This document shows positions 1 to 5,626 of a DNA stretch of 7,384 bases, piece by piece; the stretch's first letter is position 1, and every line of letters begins with the position of its first letter. The stretch is taken from contig JAUSEJ010000105.1 of assembly GCA_030650265.1 (NCBI GenBank), positions 1 through 7,384 on the forward strand. Reading direction: 5' to 3'. A program made the translations under genes and the position numbers. Below the pieces are notes generated by a model. The model did no database searches and was not told where the DNA came from. It was given only the letters and a program-made list of their open reading frames with translations. The stretch comes from Dehalococcoidia bacterium (GTDB lineage Bacteria > Chloroflexota > Dehalococcoidia > JACPQF01).

Positions 1-230
1 CGGGCGTCTTCGTCGCCACAGGGAGCACTCCCAACACGGAGTTTCTCGAGGGACTGCTGGCCTTGAACTCATCGGCGCAAGTGCCGACCAATAGTGCGAT
101 GGAAACGAAGATCGTCGGACTCTTCGCGGCCGGGATGGCGAGCGAGGGCCATGCCACTCATCCGGCGGTTGCCATAGGCGAGGGCATAGTCGCCGCGGAG
201 TCGGCCAAGAGGTTTGTCGACAAACGTTAG
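1..230 (+). CDS. C-terminal fragment of thioredoxin-reductase-like FAD/NAD(P)-dependent oxidoreductase
   Basis: Only the last 75 codons are present; the reading frame begins at base 3 and ends with TAG at 228-230. The opening residues, GVFVATGSTPNTEFL, match the segment that closes the NAD(P)H domain in thioredoxin reductases and related pyridine nucleotide-disulfide oxidoreductases. The segment GLFAAGMASEGHATHPAVAIGEG then matches the C-terminal FAD-contacting stretch and helix. In the family this stretch normally reads A-G-D, with the Asp contacting the FAD ribityl chain; here it reads A-A-G-M, so the Asp is replaced. The redox CxxC would lie upstream of the window. The gene is followed by a repeat-bearing gap and then a selenoprotein on the same strand, so a reductase role for that protein is possible but is inference. 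It could equally be a family member with another electron acceptor. Confidence 0.8.
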   Translation, partial: GVFVATGSTPNTEFLEGLLALNSSAQVPTNSAMETKIVGLFAAGMASEGHATHPAVAIGEGIVAAESAKRFVDKR

Positions 231-240
231 GCAGTCTGAA

Positions 241-344
241 CCGCAGATTCACCGGATTTCGCTGATTACGCTGATTTATGTCGTGTGACCGGCAACGAAT
301 TGATCATTTCTGGAACTTAGCACGCCAAATCAGCTTATTCAGCG
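241..344. repeat. GATT-type 9-nt tandem repeat with an inverted copy
   Basis: Bases 241-276 divide into four 9-nt units that all end in GATT: ccgcagatt, caccggatt, tcgctgatt, acgctgatt. An inverted counterpart lies at 327-344. The arms 260-277 and 327-344 are complementary at 16 of 18 positions and enclose about 49 nt. Similar GCAGATT/GCTGATT strings occur in intergenic DNA of many bacterial genomes as dispersed repeats, as far as I recall. It lies between the stop of the reductase fragment and the selenoprotein gene. It could be a small non-autonomous element or act as a transcript-end hairpin, but there is no clear T-tract. Confidence 0.55.
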
Positions 345-405
345 TTTAGAACCGAAGCAGTCCCGTCATGGATTCGAATATTTGACGAACTAAGTCCAAC
401 TTATG

Positions 406-412
406 AGGAGGT
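406..412 (+). promoter_or_regulatory. Ribosome binding site fixing the start of the selenoprotein gene
   Basis: AGGAGGT at 406-412 is a near-perfect Shine-Dalgarno sequence 5 nt before ATG 418. An in-frame ATG at 403 lies just upstream of this site and has no comparable signal of its own, so 418 is chosen as the start. Confidence 0.8.
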
Positions 413-417
413 CAGTT

Positions 418-996
418 ATGAGCGGGTCGAAGATGCTTGTTTTGGACCCGAGCGGGGAGCGAAAGGATTTGGGGTTCAGGTTGGCGCCCCGTCCAGCGGA
501 TCTCAAAGGGGCAACCGTTGGACTGGTGGACAATGGCCATTGGTGGAGCTTCGGCGTAGTGCTCCAACGCTACACTGAACTGCTCAAGGAGCACTACGGC
601 GTCGAAAACGTCATCTACATGAATTGGAAGCAGACCGGCATGGATAAAAAGCAGGCAGGCCAGACCCACGAGGACGTAATAGAAGACCTTGCGGCAAAAT
701 GTCAGGTCGTCTTCACCGGCCTCGGCAACTGAGGGGGCTGTACGACGGGGAGTGTCCTCGACGGCATCGAATTCGAGAAGAGGGGTATTCCGGCAGCCAC
801 CTTTGTCACCAACTGGTTCCACTCATTAGCCGAGGCGGCGAGAAAGGGAGGAGGCCTACCGGATCTGAATCTGATCACTGTCCCCCACCCTTTTGACACT
901 CTTTCCGAGAAGGAGGTGCTCGCCACAGCCGACAGGCTCTTCGGCGAGGCCATGGCCGCCATCACAACCGCGGCCCTGGTGCGCGTATCCAGGTAG
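418..996 (+). CDS. UGSC-family selenoprotein with in-frame UGA (Sec105)
   Basis: The gene encodes 192 residues if TGA at 730-732 is read as selenocysteine, ending at TAG 994-996. Residues 1-104 begin MSGSKMLVLDPSGE and contain an alpha/beta-type opening (GATVGLVDNGHWWSF, 31-45). The centre is VVFTGLGN-U-GGCTTGSVLDGIEFEKRGIP, placing Sec105 and Cys108 as a U-x-x-C redox pair. After the TGA the frame stays open for 87 sense codons and encodes family-like sequence (DGIEFEKRGIPAATFVTNWF; VPHPFDTLSEKEV), which argues against an ordinary stop. A bulged hairpin suited to a bacterial SECIS follows at 737-765. Families named for the motif U/C-G-S-C have this layout; here the third position is Gly. The enzymatic activity is unknown; a thiol/selenol reductase role is inference. 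The main alternative is a nonsense-mutated pseudogene, which the SECIS and the intact downstream frame make less likely. Standard callers would stop at residue 104. Confidence 0.85.
730..732 (+). other. Predicted selenocysteine (UGA) codon
   Basis: This is the only in-frame TGA inside an otherwise intact coding region in the window. It sits in the codon series Gly-Asn-UGA-Gly-Gly-Cys, three residues before a cysteine, as in U-x-x-C selenoprotein redox motifs. Tryptophan is encoded by TGG throughout the window, so a general reassignment of TGA to Trp is not indicated. Confidence 0.8.
737..765 (+). promoter_or_regulatory. Bacterial SECIS-like hairpin
   Basis: A stem-loop can be folded from the coding RNA just after the UGA. 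Pairs 737-741 with 761-765 include one G-U pair; A742 is bulged; 743-745 pair with 758-760; C746 is bulged; 747-749 pair with 755-757 and include one G-U pair. The apical loop is GAGUG at 750-754. The loop begins 17 nt after the UGA and opens with G. This matches the known bacterial SECIS layout of a bulged stem with a G in the first loop positions, roughly 16-37 nt from the UGA, which binds SelB. It was folded by eye only. Confidence 0.65.
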
Positions 997-1129
997 CCAT
1001 TAGGAGTCATGCGGTGCCTCTAATTGCTATTCCCAACGATCCAAACATCTTAGAGACCGGCGGGAGGACGCCTGAGCCGAGAACACCCAAATTCGTTTGT
1101 GAAGACGGGTTTAGGACTCAGAAATCATA

Positions 1130-1158
1130 TTGTGCCTGGACAACGTTTCTGTTAAACT
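1130..1158 (+). promoter_or_regulatory. Possible weak promoter for the radical SAM gene
   Basis: TTGTGC at 1130-1135 and TAAACT at 1153-1158 are separated by 17 nt and lie about 40 nt before the start of the radical SAM gene. The matches to sigma-70 consensus are only 3/6 and 4/6. The rest of the 199-nt gap (997-1195) holds no gene, RNA or terminator that I can support, so the selenoprotein gene and the radical SAM gene could also share a transcript. Confidence 0.3.
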
Positions 1159-1195
1159 ATGAACCAACAAACAAGCACGACAAGGAGCAGACCGC

Positions 1196-2581
1196 ATGAC
1201 AAGGGTTGATGACCTGCAGAAGATATATCCAAACCTTGCGAGGGAGATCATTGTCAGGTGGGAGGTGTTGGTCAATGGCATCAGAGATTCCGCGGTGCTG
1301 GATGAGGTAAGTACCTGGCATCCTGGTGGTTCTTTTCAGAGCCGTGACCATGATGTGACCCTGAAGGAGATAGCGGCAAAGAGACCGGGAACTGTCAGGC
1401 CTGGTTATGTGGCGACGCCAAGCCCCTTGTTCATGAAGAATGGCCTTGGCGCACTAATCACGAGAGACACCCAAAGCCCATATCAAATCAAGGCCCTTGG
1501 TGATGGCCGCTATGCCCTCTATGAGGGAAAAGAGGAGGTTCAAGAAGTCTATTTCCCGTTACCCAAGCCCTGGGCAGAAGGTCTCAAGACGGGTAAAGGA
1601 ACGTCGGTTACCACCCTTGTCAACGTCAACCGCCGCTGCTTCAAGATCGCCCCGGTGCGCTTTTGCGAGTACTTCACCAATGGTGAGCAATGCAGGTTCT
1701 GCAATTACAACGCTACCTATGACGACGCCCGCTCAATTGGCACTGATTCCCCCATAACGATTAACCCGGAGGATACATTCGAAGCTTACGAGATCATTAG
1801 CTCGCAGACCCGACTTGTCGAAGGTCGTTTCCAAAGCGGCGCCGTAAAGAGCTCCGGGAAGGAAGCGAACATGCAGATTCGTTTTGTCGAGAGGATCGCT
1901 AGCGCCGCTTCCTACACACCAAATCTAGGCATGAGTACGCCACCGCTGGACAGAAAGGGCTTGCAGAGACTCAAGGACGTGGGGCTTTCTTGCATCGCCT
2001 CCAACCTTGAAGTTTGGGGAGCCGAGATGTTCGAGGCTGTGTGTCCCGGAAAAGCAAAGTACAGGGGACACGAGCGCTACCTGGAGGCCTACCTGGAAGC
2101 GGTAGACATCTACGGCCGCGGCCAGGTGGCTTGCAATTTTGTGGGCGGTGTCAGCCTGATGCCAGAAAACGGACACAAGACATGGCAAGAGTCCCGCGAT
2201 TCCCTGATCGAGGGCTTCCGCTGGCTAATCAGCAACGGTGTCGTACCCAAATTCCAGGCGATGCGCCTGGGAACGGGATCAATCTATGGGGACAACCTGG
2301 CGAACCGGGCAAAGCTGGCGCCCACCGAGTATTATCTGGATGCAGCGTTGGCCCATCACGGCATAATGATGGAATACGAACTCTATAAGATAGTCAACAA
2401 GTTCATGCCATGTCCGCTGGACTGTCTCCCAAGCCTCTACGGCGGCGACGTGGGAATCCTTGCCCTGGCCGGAAATGTGGGAAAATGGCTGCAAGACACA
2501 ATCCCGGATGAATGGAATTGGCTGGTACAGTTTGTTTCATCACATTCTGTCCCGAGCCTGCGAGACGATAATCAAGGCTAG
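1196..2581 (+). CDS. Radical SAM enzyme with CX8CX2C cluster motif
   Basis: The protein has 461 residues. The start ATG 1196 is preceded by AAGGAG at 1182-1187, 8 nt away. The likely [4Fe-4S]/SAM motif is Cys157, Cys166 and Cys169 in VRFCEYFTNGEQCRFCNYN, i.e. CX8CX2C rather than the canonical CX3CX2C. Cys148 lies a further nine residues upstream. Downstream the sequence follows the radical SAM barrel pattern: a strand and turn at NLEVWGAEMFEAVCPGK (270-286), and GQVACNFVGGVSL (309-321). Residues 1-145 form an N-terminal region I do not recognise. The C-terminal part has CPLDC (406-410), which could ligand an auxiliary cluster. The reaction is unknown. It lies between a selenoprotein and a solute-binding lipoprotein, the latter 39 nt downstream on the same strand, suggesting an operon that modifies or builds a small molecule (inference). 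Superfamily assignment is confident; subfamily is not known. Confidence 0.85.
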   Translation: MTRVDDLQKIYPNLAREIIVRWEVLVNGIRDSAVLDEVSTWHPGGSFQSRDHDVTLKEIAAKRPGTVRPGYVATPSPLFMKNGLGALITRDTQSPYQIKALGDGRYALYEGKEEVQEVYFPLPKPWAEGLKTGKGTSVTTLVNVNRRCFKIAPVRFCEYFTNGEQCRFCNYNATYDDARSIGTDSPITINPEDTFEAYEIISSQTRLVEGRFQSGAVKSSGKEANMQIRFVERIASAASYTPNLGMSTPPLDRKGLQRLKDVGLSCIASNLEVWGAEMFEAVCPGKAKYRGHERYLEAYLEAVDIYGRGQVACNFVGGVSLMPENGHKTWQESRDSLIEGFRWLISNGVVPKFQAMRLGTGSIYGDNLANRAKLAPTEYYLDAALAHHGIMMEYELYKIVNKFMPCPLDCLPSLYGGDVGILALAGNVGKWLQDTIPDEWNWLVQFVSSHSVPSLRDDNQG

Positions 2582-2608
2582 GCGGTATCCCGGCTTCTAC
2601 AAGTAGTG

Positions 2609-2615
2609 AAGGAGG
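2609..2615 (+). promoter_or_regulatory. Ribosome binding site of the solute-binding protein gene
   Basis: AAGGAGG at 2609-2615 sits 5 nt before GTG 2621 and 11 nt before ATG 2627. It overlaps the GTG at 2606, so that earlier codon cannot use it. GTG 2621 is preferred, with ATG 2627 as the alternative; both keep the lipoprotein signal intact. Confidence 0.75.
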
Positions 2616-2620
2616 TTTTC

Positions 2621-4231
2621 GTGAACATGTGGTTTAGGTTCAGCGCATCGGTCCTGGTAACAATGGTTGTTGGCTCATTGCTTCTGGCGTCCTGCTCAAA
2701 CGCGTCGCCTGTAGCCACGCCGGAGATGTCTTCGACCTCTAAGCCCTACGGTAGCCTTGTAATCGGTAGTGGCGCTATAACACAGAGCGCTATTGACCCG
2801 GCCCTTGCGACGCCAGCTACGTTCCAAGAGATGGCCGCCGCTATCTTCGACTCTCTGACAGAGATGAGCCCTCAAGGGCAAATCATACCTGGCATTGCGG
2901 AACGGTGGGAGATTGCCACCAATGGCATGAGTCAAACTTTCTACATCAGGAAGGGAGTCAAATTCCACAACGGAGACGACCTCACCGGGGCAGATGTCAA
3001 ATTCAGCATCGAGAGAATGATGTCGCCCATTGCCACTCATAGCGACGCCGCGGTCTGGCGTTCCTTCATAGCCAGTGTGGCCTTGAAGGACGACTTCACT
3101 GTGGTTATCAACATGAAGGCGCCAGTATTCGAACTGCTTAAGGGCTTTACAGATTTCGGCGGCAGTCCCGCTGTGGTGCCGAAGAAGTACCTGGAGGAGA
3201 AAGGCAACGATTACTTCGGCACTCATCCGGTAGGTAGCGGCCCATACAAATATGTGGGCGGCGTCGCCGGGGCCAGCATTGAGCTGGAAGCGATGGACAG
3301 CCACTGGAAAGGCGTACCGAAGTTCAAGAACATCACAGTACTCAAAGTGCCCAACGAAGCCAGCAAAGTAGCCATGCTCAAGACCGGGGAACTAGACGCC
3401 GCCATGATATCGCCCGATTCGGCAGCCGATCTCCAGAAGGCCGGCTTACGGATTCTCAAACATGAGGGAGGCAGTCAGTATTTTGCCATATTCTACTATG
3501 ACATAGAGCATCCCAAGGATGCGGCGATGGGCGATGTTAAGGTCAGGAAAGCAATGTCCTTGGCGGTAAATCGAAAGGAAATCATCGACTACGTATACAA
3601 GGGCTACGGTGAGCCATCCGTCTTGTTCTACGGCGGTCGAAGTGCCGACTTCTGGGATAGCAACCTCCTGAAGCCAGACCCCTACGACCCCGAAGGGGCG
3701 AAGAAGCTGCTGACCGAAGCGGGGTATCCCAATGGCTTCACCACGAAGCTCTGGGACAAAGACCCGGGAGGCATTAATACCACTTTGAATACGAGTCTGG
3801 TGGGCTACTGGAGCAAGATAGGGGTAAAAACCGAGATAGTTCCCATCGAGTTTGCCGCTTTCACACCGAAGTACAGACCCAAAATGACCCCGGAAATTTT
3901 CAATAGCCTCACCGGATCCATTTCCTCAGCGGGGCCTTTTGGATTTGAAAAGATGGTGCAGGTACACCATTCCAAGAAGGGAGTCTACCAGAATCATGCG
4001 AATGCGAGGCTGGATGAACTGATCGACAAGGTTCCCACCATGCTGGATGGTCCTGAGAAAAAGAAGGCTCAACTTGAAGCCACTGTTTTGGCCAGAGATG
4101 ACTATCACAGCATAGCGGTTCTTGATATCTACACTATCTACGCCCTCGGTCCAAAGGTGGGAGATGTCACAATAGTCAAGAATCTGCAGAGTTTTGCTGA
4201 CAAGTTCTACGCGGTAAGCCACCCCAAATAG
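2621..4231 (+). CDS. ABC transporter solute-binding lipoprotein, peptide/nickel family (SBP_bac_5)
   Basis: The protein has 536 residues from GTG 2621. The N-terminus is a lipoprotein signal: Arg6, a hydrophobic stretch (about 9-22) and a lipobox LASC with the lipidated Cys at residue 25, followed by a Ser/Thr/Pro-rich linker to about residue 42. The mature part is a full-length family 5 extracytoplasmic binding protein: IPGIAERWEI near 89-98, then FYIRKGVKFHNGDDLTGADVKFSIERM (107-133), the usual signature area. Later segments include VRKAMSLAVNRKEIIDYVYKGYGEP and KKLLTEAGYPNGF. Family members bind oligopeptides, nickel or other small ligands and deliver them to an ABC permease. No permease or ATPase gene lies in the window, so this is an orphan binding protein here, or its partners are elsewhere. 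It is in the same frame as the radical SAM gene, 39 nt downstream, probably co-transcribed, and closed by a hairpin terminator. Ligand unknown. Confidence 0.92.
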   Translation: MNMWFRFSASVLVTMVVGSLLLASCSNASPVATPEMSSTSKPYGSLVIGSGAITQSAIDPALATPATFQEMAAAIFDSLTEMSPQGQIIPGIAERWEIATNGMSQTFYIRKGVKFHNGDDLTGADVKFSIERMMSPIATHSDAAVWRSFIASVALKDDFTVVINMKAPVFELLKGFTDFGGSPAVVPKKYLEEKGNDYFGTHPVGSGPYKYVGGVAGASIELEAMDSHWKGVPKFKNITVLKVPNEASKVAMLKTGELDAAMISPDSAADLQKAGLRILKHEGGSQYFAIFYYDIEHPKDAAMGDVKVRKAMSLAVNRKEIIDYVYKGYGEPSVLFYGGRSADFWDSNLLKPDPYDPEGAKKLLTEAGYPNGFTTKLWDKDPGGINTTLNTSLVGYWSKIGVKTEIVPIEFAAFTPKYRPKMTPEIFNSLTGSISSAGPFGFEKMVQVHHSKKGVYQNHANARLDELIDKVPTMLDGPEKKKAQLEATVLARDDYHSIAVLDIYTIYALGPKVGDVTIVKNLQSFADKFYAVSHPK

Positions 4232-4240
4232 ATTTCGAGG

Positions 4241-4276
4241 ACAGGGGTCGGGGAGACCAACCCGACCCCTGTTTCT
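4241..4276 (+). terminator. Rho-independent terminator after the solute-binding protein gene
   Basis: A perfect 12-bp stem (ACAGGGGTCGGG at 4241-4252 with its complement at 4261-4272) closes an 8-nt loop, followed by a short pyrimidine run TTTCTT. It starts 9 nt after the TAG. The gene on the other strand ends at 4357, so the hairpin may also limit antisense transcription, but the minus-strand side lacks a T-tract. The remaining bases to 4356 show nothing else. Confidence 0.85.
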
Positions 4277-4356
4277 TCCACCAGAGGCGTTACTGTAGAA
4301 ATCAGGCTGGCCAGGTGCATCTCATCCGTTCAGTTGCCTGCGGTTTGCTGCAACCT

Positions 4357-5403
4357 CTAGAGCTTCACCCGCTTCGTCACCGGTAGACTGGAGGCGCCGA
4401 AAGTAGGAACAAAAGTACTGTGGAGACCCGAGGGCCCACCCGCAACGATAAGTATCAGATCTTCCGGCTTCCGCACCAAAGGCACCATGCCATCAATCAC
4501 TAGACCAAGAGAGCGTTTTAACTCAGCGATATCATCCGGAAACCAGTCAACAGGAAGTCGGCCGCGCTCCCACAGAATTCGTTTGACATCTAACTTAGAC
4601 AAACCCGCATCGGCGAACATCCGGGCGTGTGCGGGACAGAGTATCAAGACAGGCTCGTTGTGGGCCTCTCTAATCAAGCCCGCTATCATGTCGTTGGTTC
4701 CCATCGCCGAGATTGAATGGGCAATGACGGTCAAACACCTGTCGGCGCCTCTACTGCCGGCGTAGATCTGCAACGTGCCCGCGGCAGGGACCACGGTCAC
4801 CACACTCTCCTCAGGTGAGAATCCCCGCTCCACGTGAAGAGGTTCCCATGGGCTTTCCTCCTCATATTCGCCCAAGCACATCGTGAACCTGCCCGGATGA
4901 CCCAGGGTAGCCTTGCTGACGGAGCCAGGTCTGGCGTCACCGACGTTGACGAGGAGGAGGTGAAGAGCACGACCAATCGTCGCGTTGGCCCGCCACCCCT
5001 GGCCGAGCGCGTTTGGGCCGCAGTTGATGCCAAGTTGATTGCGGATTGGCCCGTTGACTATCAAGAATGGAGTGGCCGGATTTGTCGTGACCTGAATCGT
5101 CGTCAAGAGGAATTCCGGCTCCCTTACCGCCTCAACGGCAGCTATCAGAACTGGCATGTACTCTGGCCGACAGCCGGCCATGACCGCGTTAATAGCAATC
5201 GCTTCAATTGTGGCCAGCCCGTCAGCCGGCGGGATTTTGGCGACTACTTCCCGCCCATCCCGACCCACATAGTCTACGCAAGCCTGCACTCGCTCCTCGG
5301 TAGGGGGAATAATGGGTAGACCGTCCGTCCAACCCCGCTCATAGAAGTCATCGAACATCTCGTCAATAGCCTGAGAAACCTCAACTCGCTTTGCGGCTAA
5401 CAT
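4357..5403 (-). CDS. Uncharacterised 348-residue protein, probable UGSC-associated family
   Basis: The gene runs from ATG at 5403 to TAG at 4359-4357, with a purine-rich GGGGGA a few bases upstream of the start and an in-frame TGA three codons upstream that bounds it. The N-terminus (IDEMFDDFYERGWTDGLPIIPPTEERV, 13-39) and the stretch AINAVMAGCRPEYMPVLIAAVEAV (70-93) look strongly conserved in style. Further blocks are VNGPIRNQLGINCGPNALGQG (117-136), FTMCLGE (173-179) and a glycine-rich end GGPSGLHSTFVPTFG (322-336). Cysteines lie at 78, 128, 176, 223 and 256. There is no signal peptide or membrane helix, so it is probably cytoplasmic. From memory this sequence type occurs next to, or fused with, UGSC-family proteins; that recollection is not verified. 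Finding it about 3.4 kb from a UGSC selenoprotein supports a shared function. The activity is unknown. Confidence 0.8.
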   Translation of the reverse strand: MLAAKRVEVSQAIDEMFDDFYERGWTDGLPIIPPTEERVQACVDYVGRDGREVVAKIPPADGLATIEAIAINAVMAGCRPEYMPVLIAAVEAVREPEFLLTTIQVTTNPATPFLIVNGPIRNQLGINCGPNALGQGWRANATIGRALHLLLVNVGDARPGSVSKATLGHPGRFTMCLGEYEEESPWEPLHVERGFSPEESVVTVVPAAGTLQIYAGSRGADRCLTVIAHSISAMGTNDMIAGLIREAHNEPVLILCPAHARMFADAGLSKLDVKRILWERGRLPVDWFPDDIAELKRSLGLVIDGMVPLVRKPEDLILIVAGGPSGLHSTFVPTFGASSLPVTKRVKL

Positions 5404-5475
5404 TCTTCAATCCCCCAAGTTTCTTCAGTTTGACCTATTTGATGTTCGCATGGATGAAGGCCCTTCGTGCCCATA

Positions 5476-5504
5476 ATTATACTCCGGTCGGGAGCCGAAA
5501 TCTA
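5476..5504 (-). promoter_or_regulatory. Minus-strand promoter of the 348-residue protein gene
   Basis: On the minus strand TATAAT (5481-5476) is a perfect -10 box. A 17-nt spacer separates it from TAGATT (5504-5499), a 3/6 match to the -35 consensus. Transcription would begin near 5469, leaving a leader of about 65 nt before the ATG at 5403. Confidence 0.5.
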
Positions 5505-5561
5505 TCCCGCCACAATTCGTGCGCATGGACGTGAACTCTTACCGGGAGTGAGAACAAATAC

Positions 5562-5590
5562 TTGCTTGGGACGGGTACGAATGATATACT
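5562..5590 (+). promoter_or_regulatory. Extended -10 promoter of the two-component operon
   Basis: TTGCTT (5562-5567) and TATACT (5585-5590) are separated by 17 nt. TG at 5582-5583 makes an extended -10 element (TGaTATACT). The predicted start near 5597 leaves about a 30-nt leader before GTG 5627. It diverges from the minus-strand promoter about 85 nt away, so one regulator bound between them could affect both. Confidence 0.6.
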
Positions 5591-5626
5591 CTTTCGTATT
5601 AGCATTGACGCGTAAGGAGACTTCCG

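Noticed and set aside
382..406. TTGACG at 382-387 before the selenoprotein gene looks like a -35 box.
   Set aside because: No acceptable -10 box lies at the right distance; the position 17 nt on falls in the ribosome binding site.
412..822. A 136-residue open frame on the minus strand opposite the selenoprotein gene.
   Set aside because: It lies antisense to a well-supported coding region, has no recognisable domain and no ribosome binding site that I could see.
418..996. Two separate small genes, or a frameshifted pseudogene, on either side of the TGA.
   Set aside because: The frame does not change across the TGA, no ribosome binding site restarts the second half, and the U-G-G-C context plus hairpin fit selenocysteine better. 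It remains the main rival explanation.
1014..1199. A 61-residue open frame in the gap before the radical SAM gene.
   Set aside because: It has no Shine-Dalgarno sequence and no protein-like pattern, and it runs over the ribosome binding site and start of the next gene.
2579..2627. The radical SAM and solute-binding genes are in the same frame, separated by a single TAG, so readthrough could give a fusion.
   Set aside because: The second gene has its own strong ribosome binding site and an N-terminal lipoprotein signal, which would be meaningless in the middle of a cytoplasmic enzyme.
2696..3304. A 202-residue minus-strand open frame inside the solute-binding protein gene.
   Set aside because: It is a shadow of the strongly supported plus-strand gene, with low-complexity Arg-rich and His-rich content and no family resemblance.
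4834..5319. A 161-residue plus-strand open frame within the 348-residue minus-strand gene.
   Set aside because: It is antisense to a gene with clear conserved-style motifs and has no domain of its own.
5447..5529. CGCATGGA occurs twice, at 5447-5454 and 5522-5529, in the divergent promoter region, and could be a regulator site.
   Set aside because: Eight bases with no dyad symmetry is too short to separate from chance without relatives to compare.
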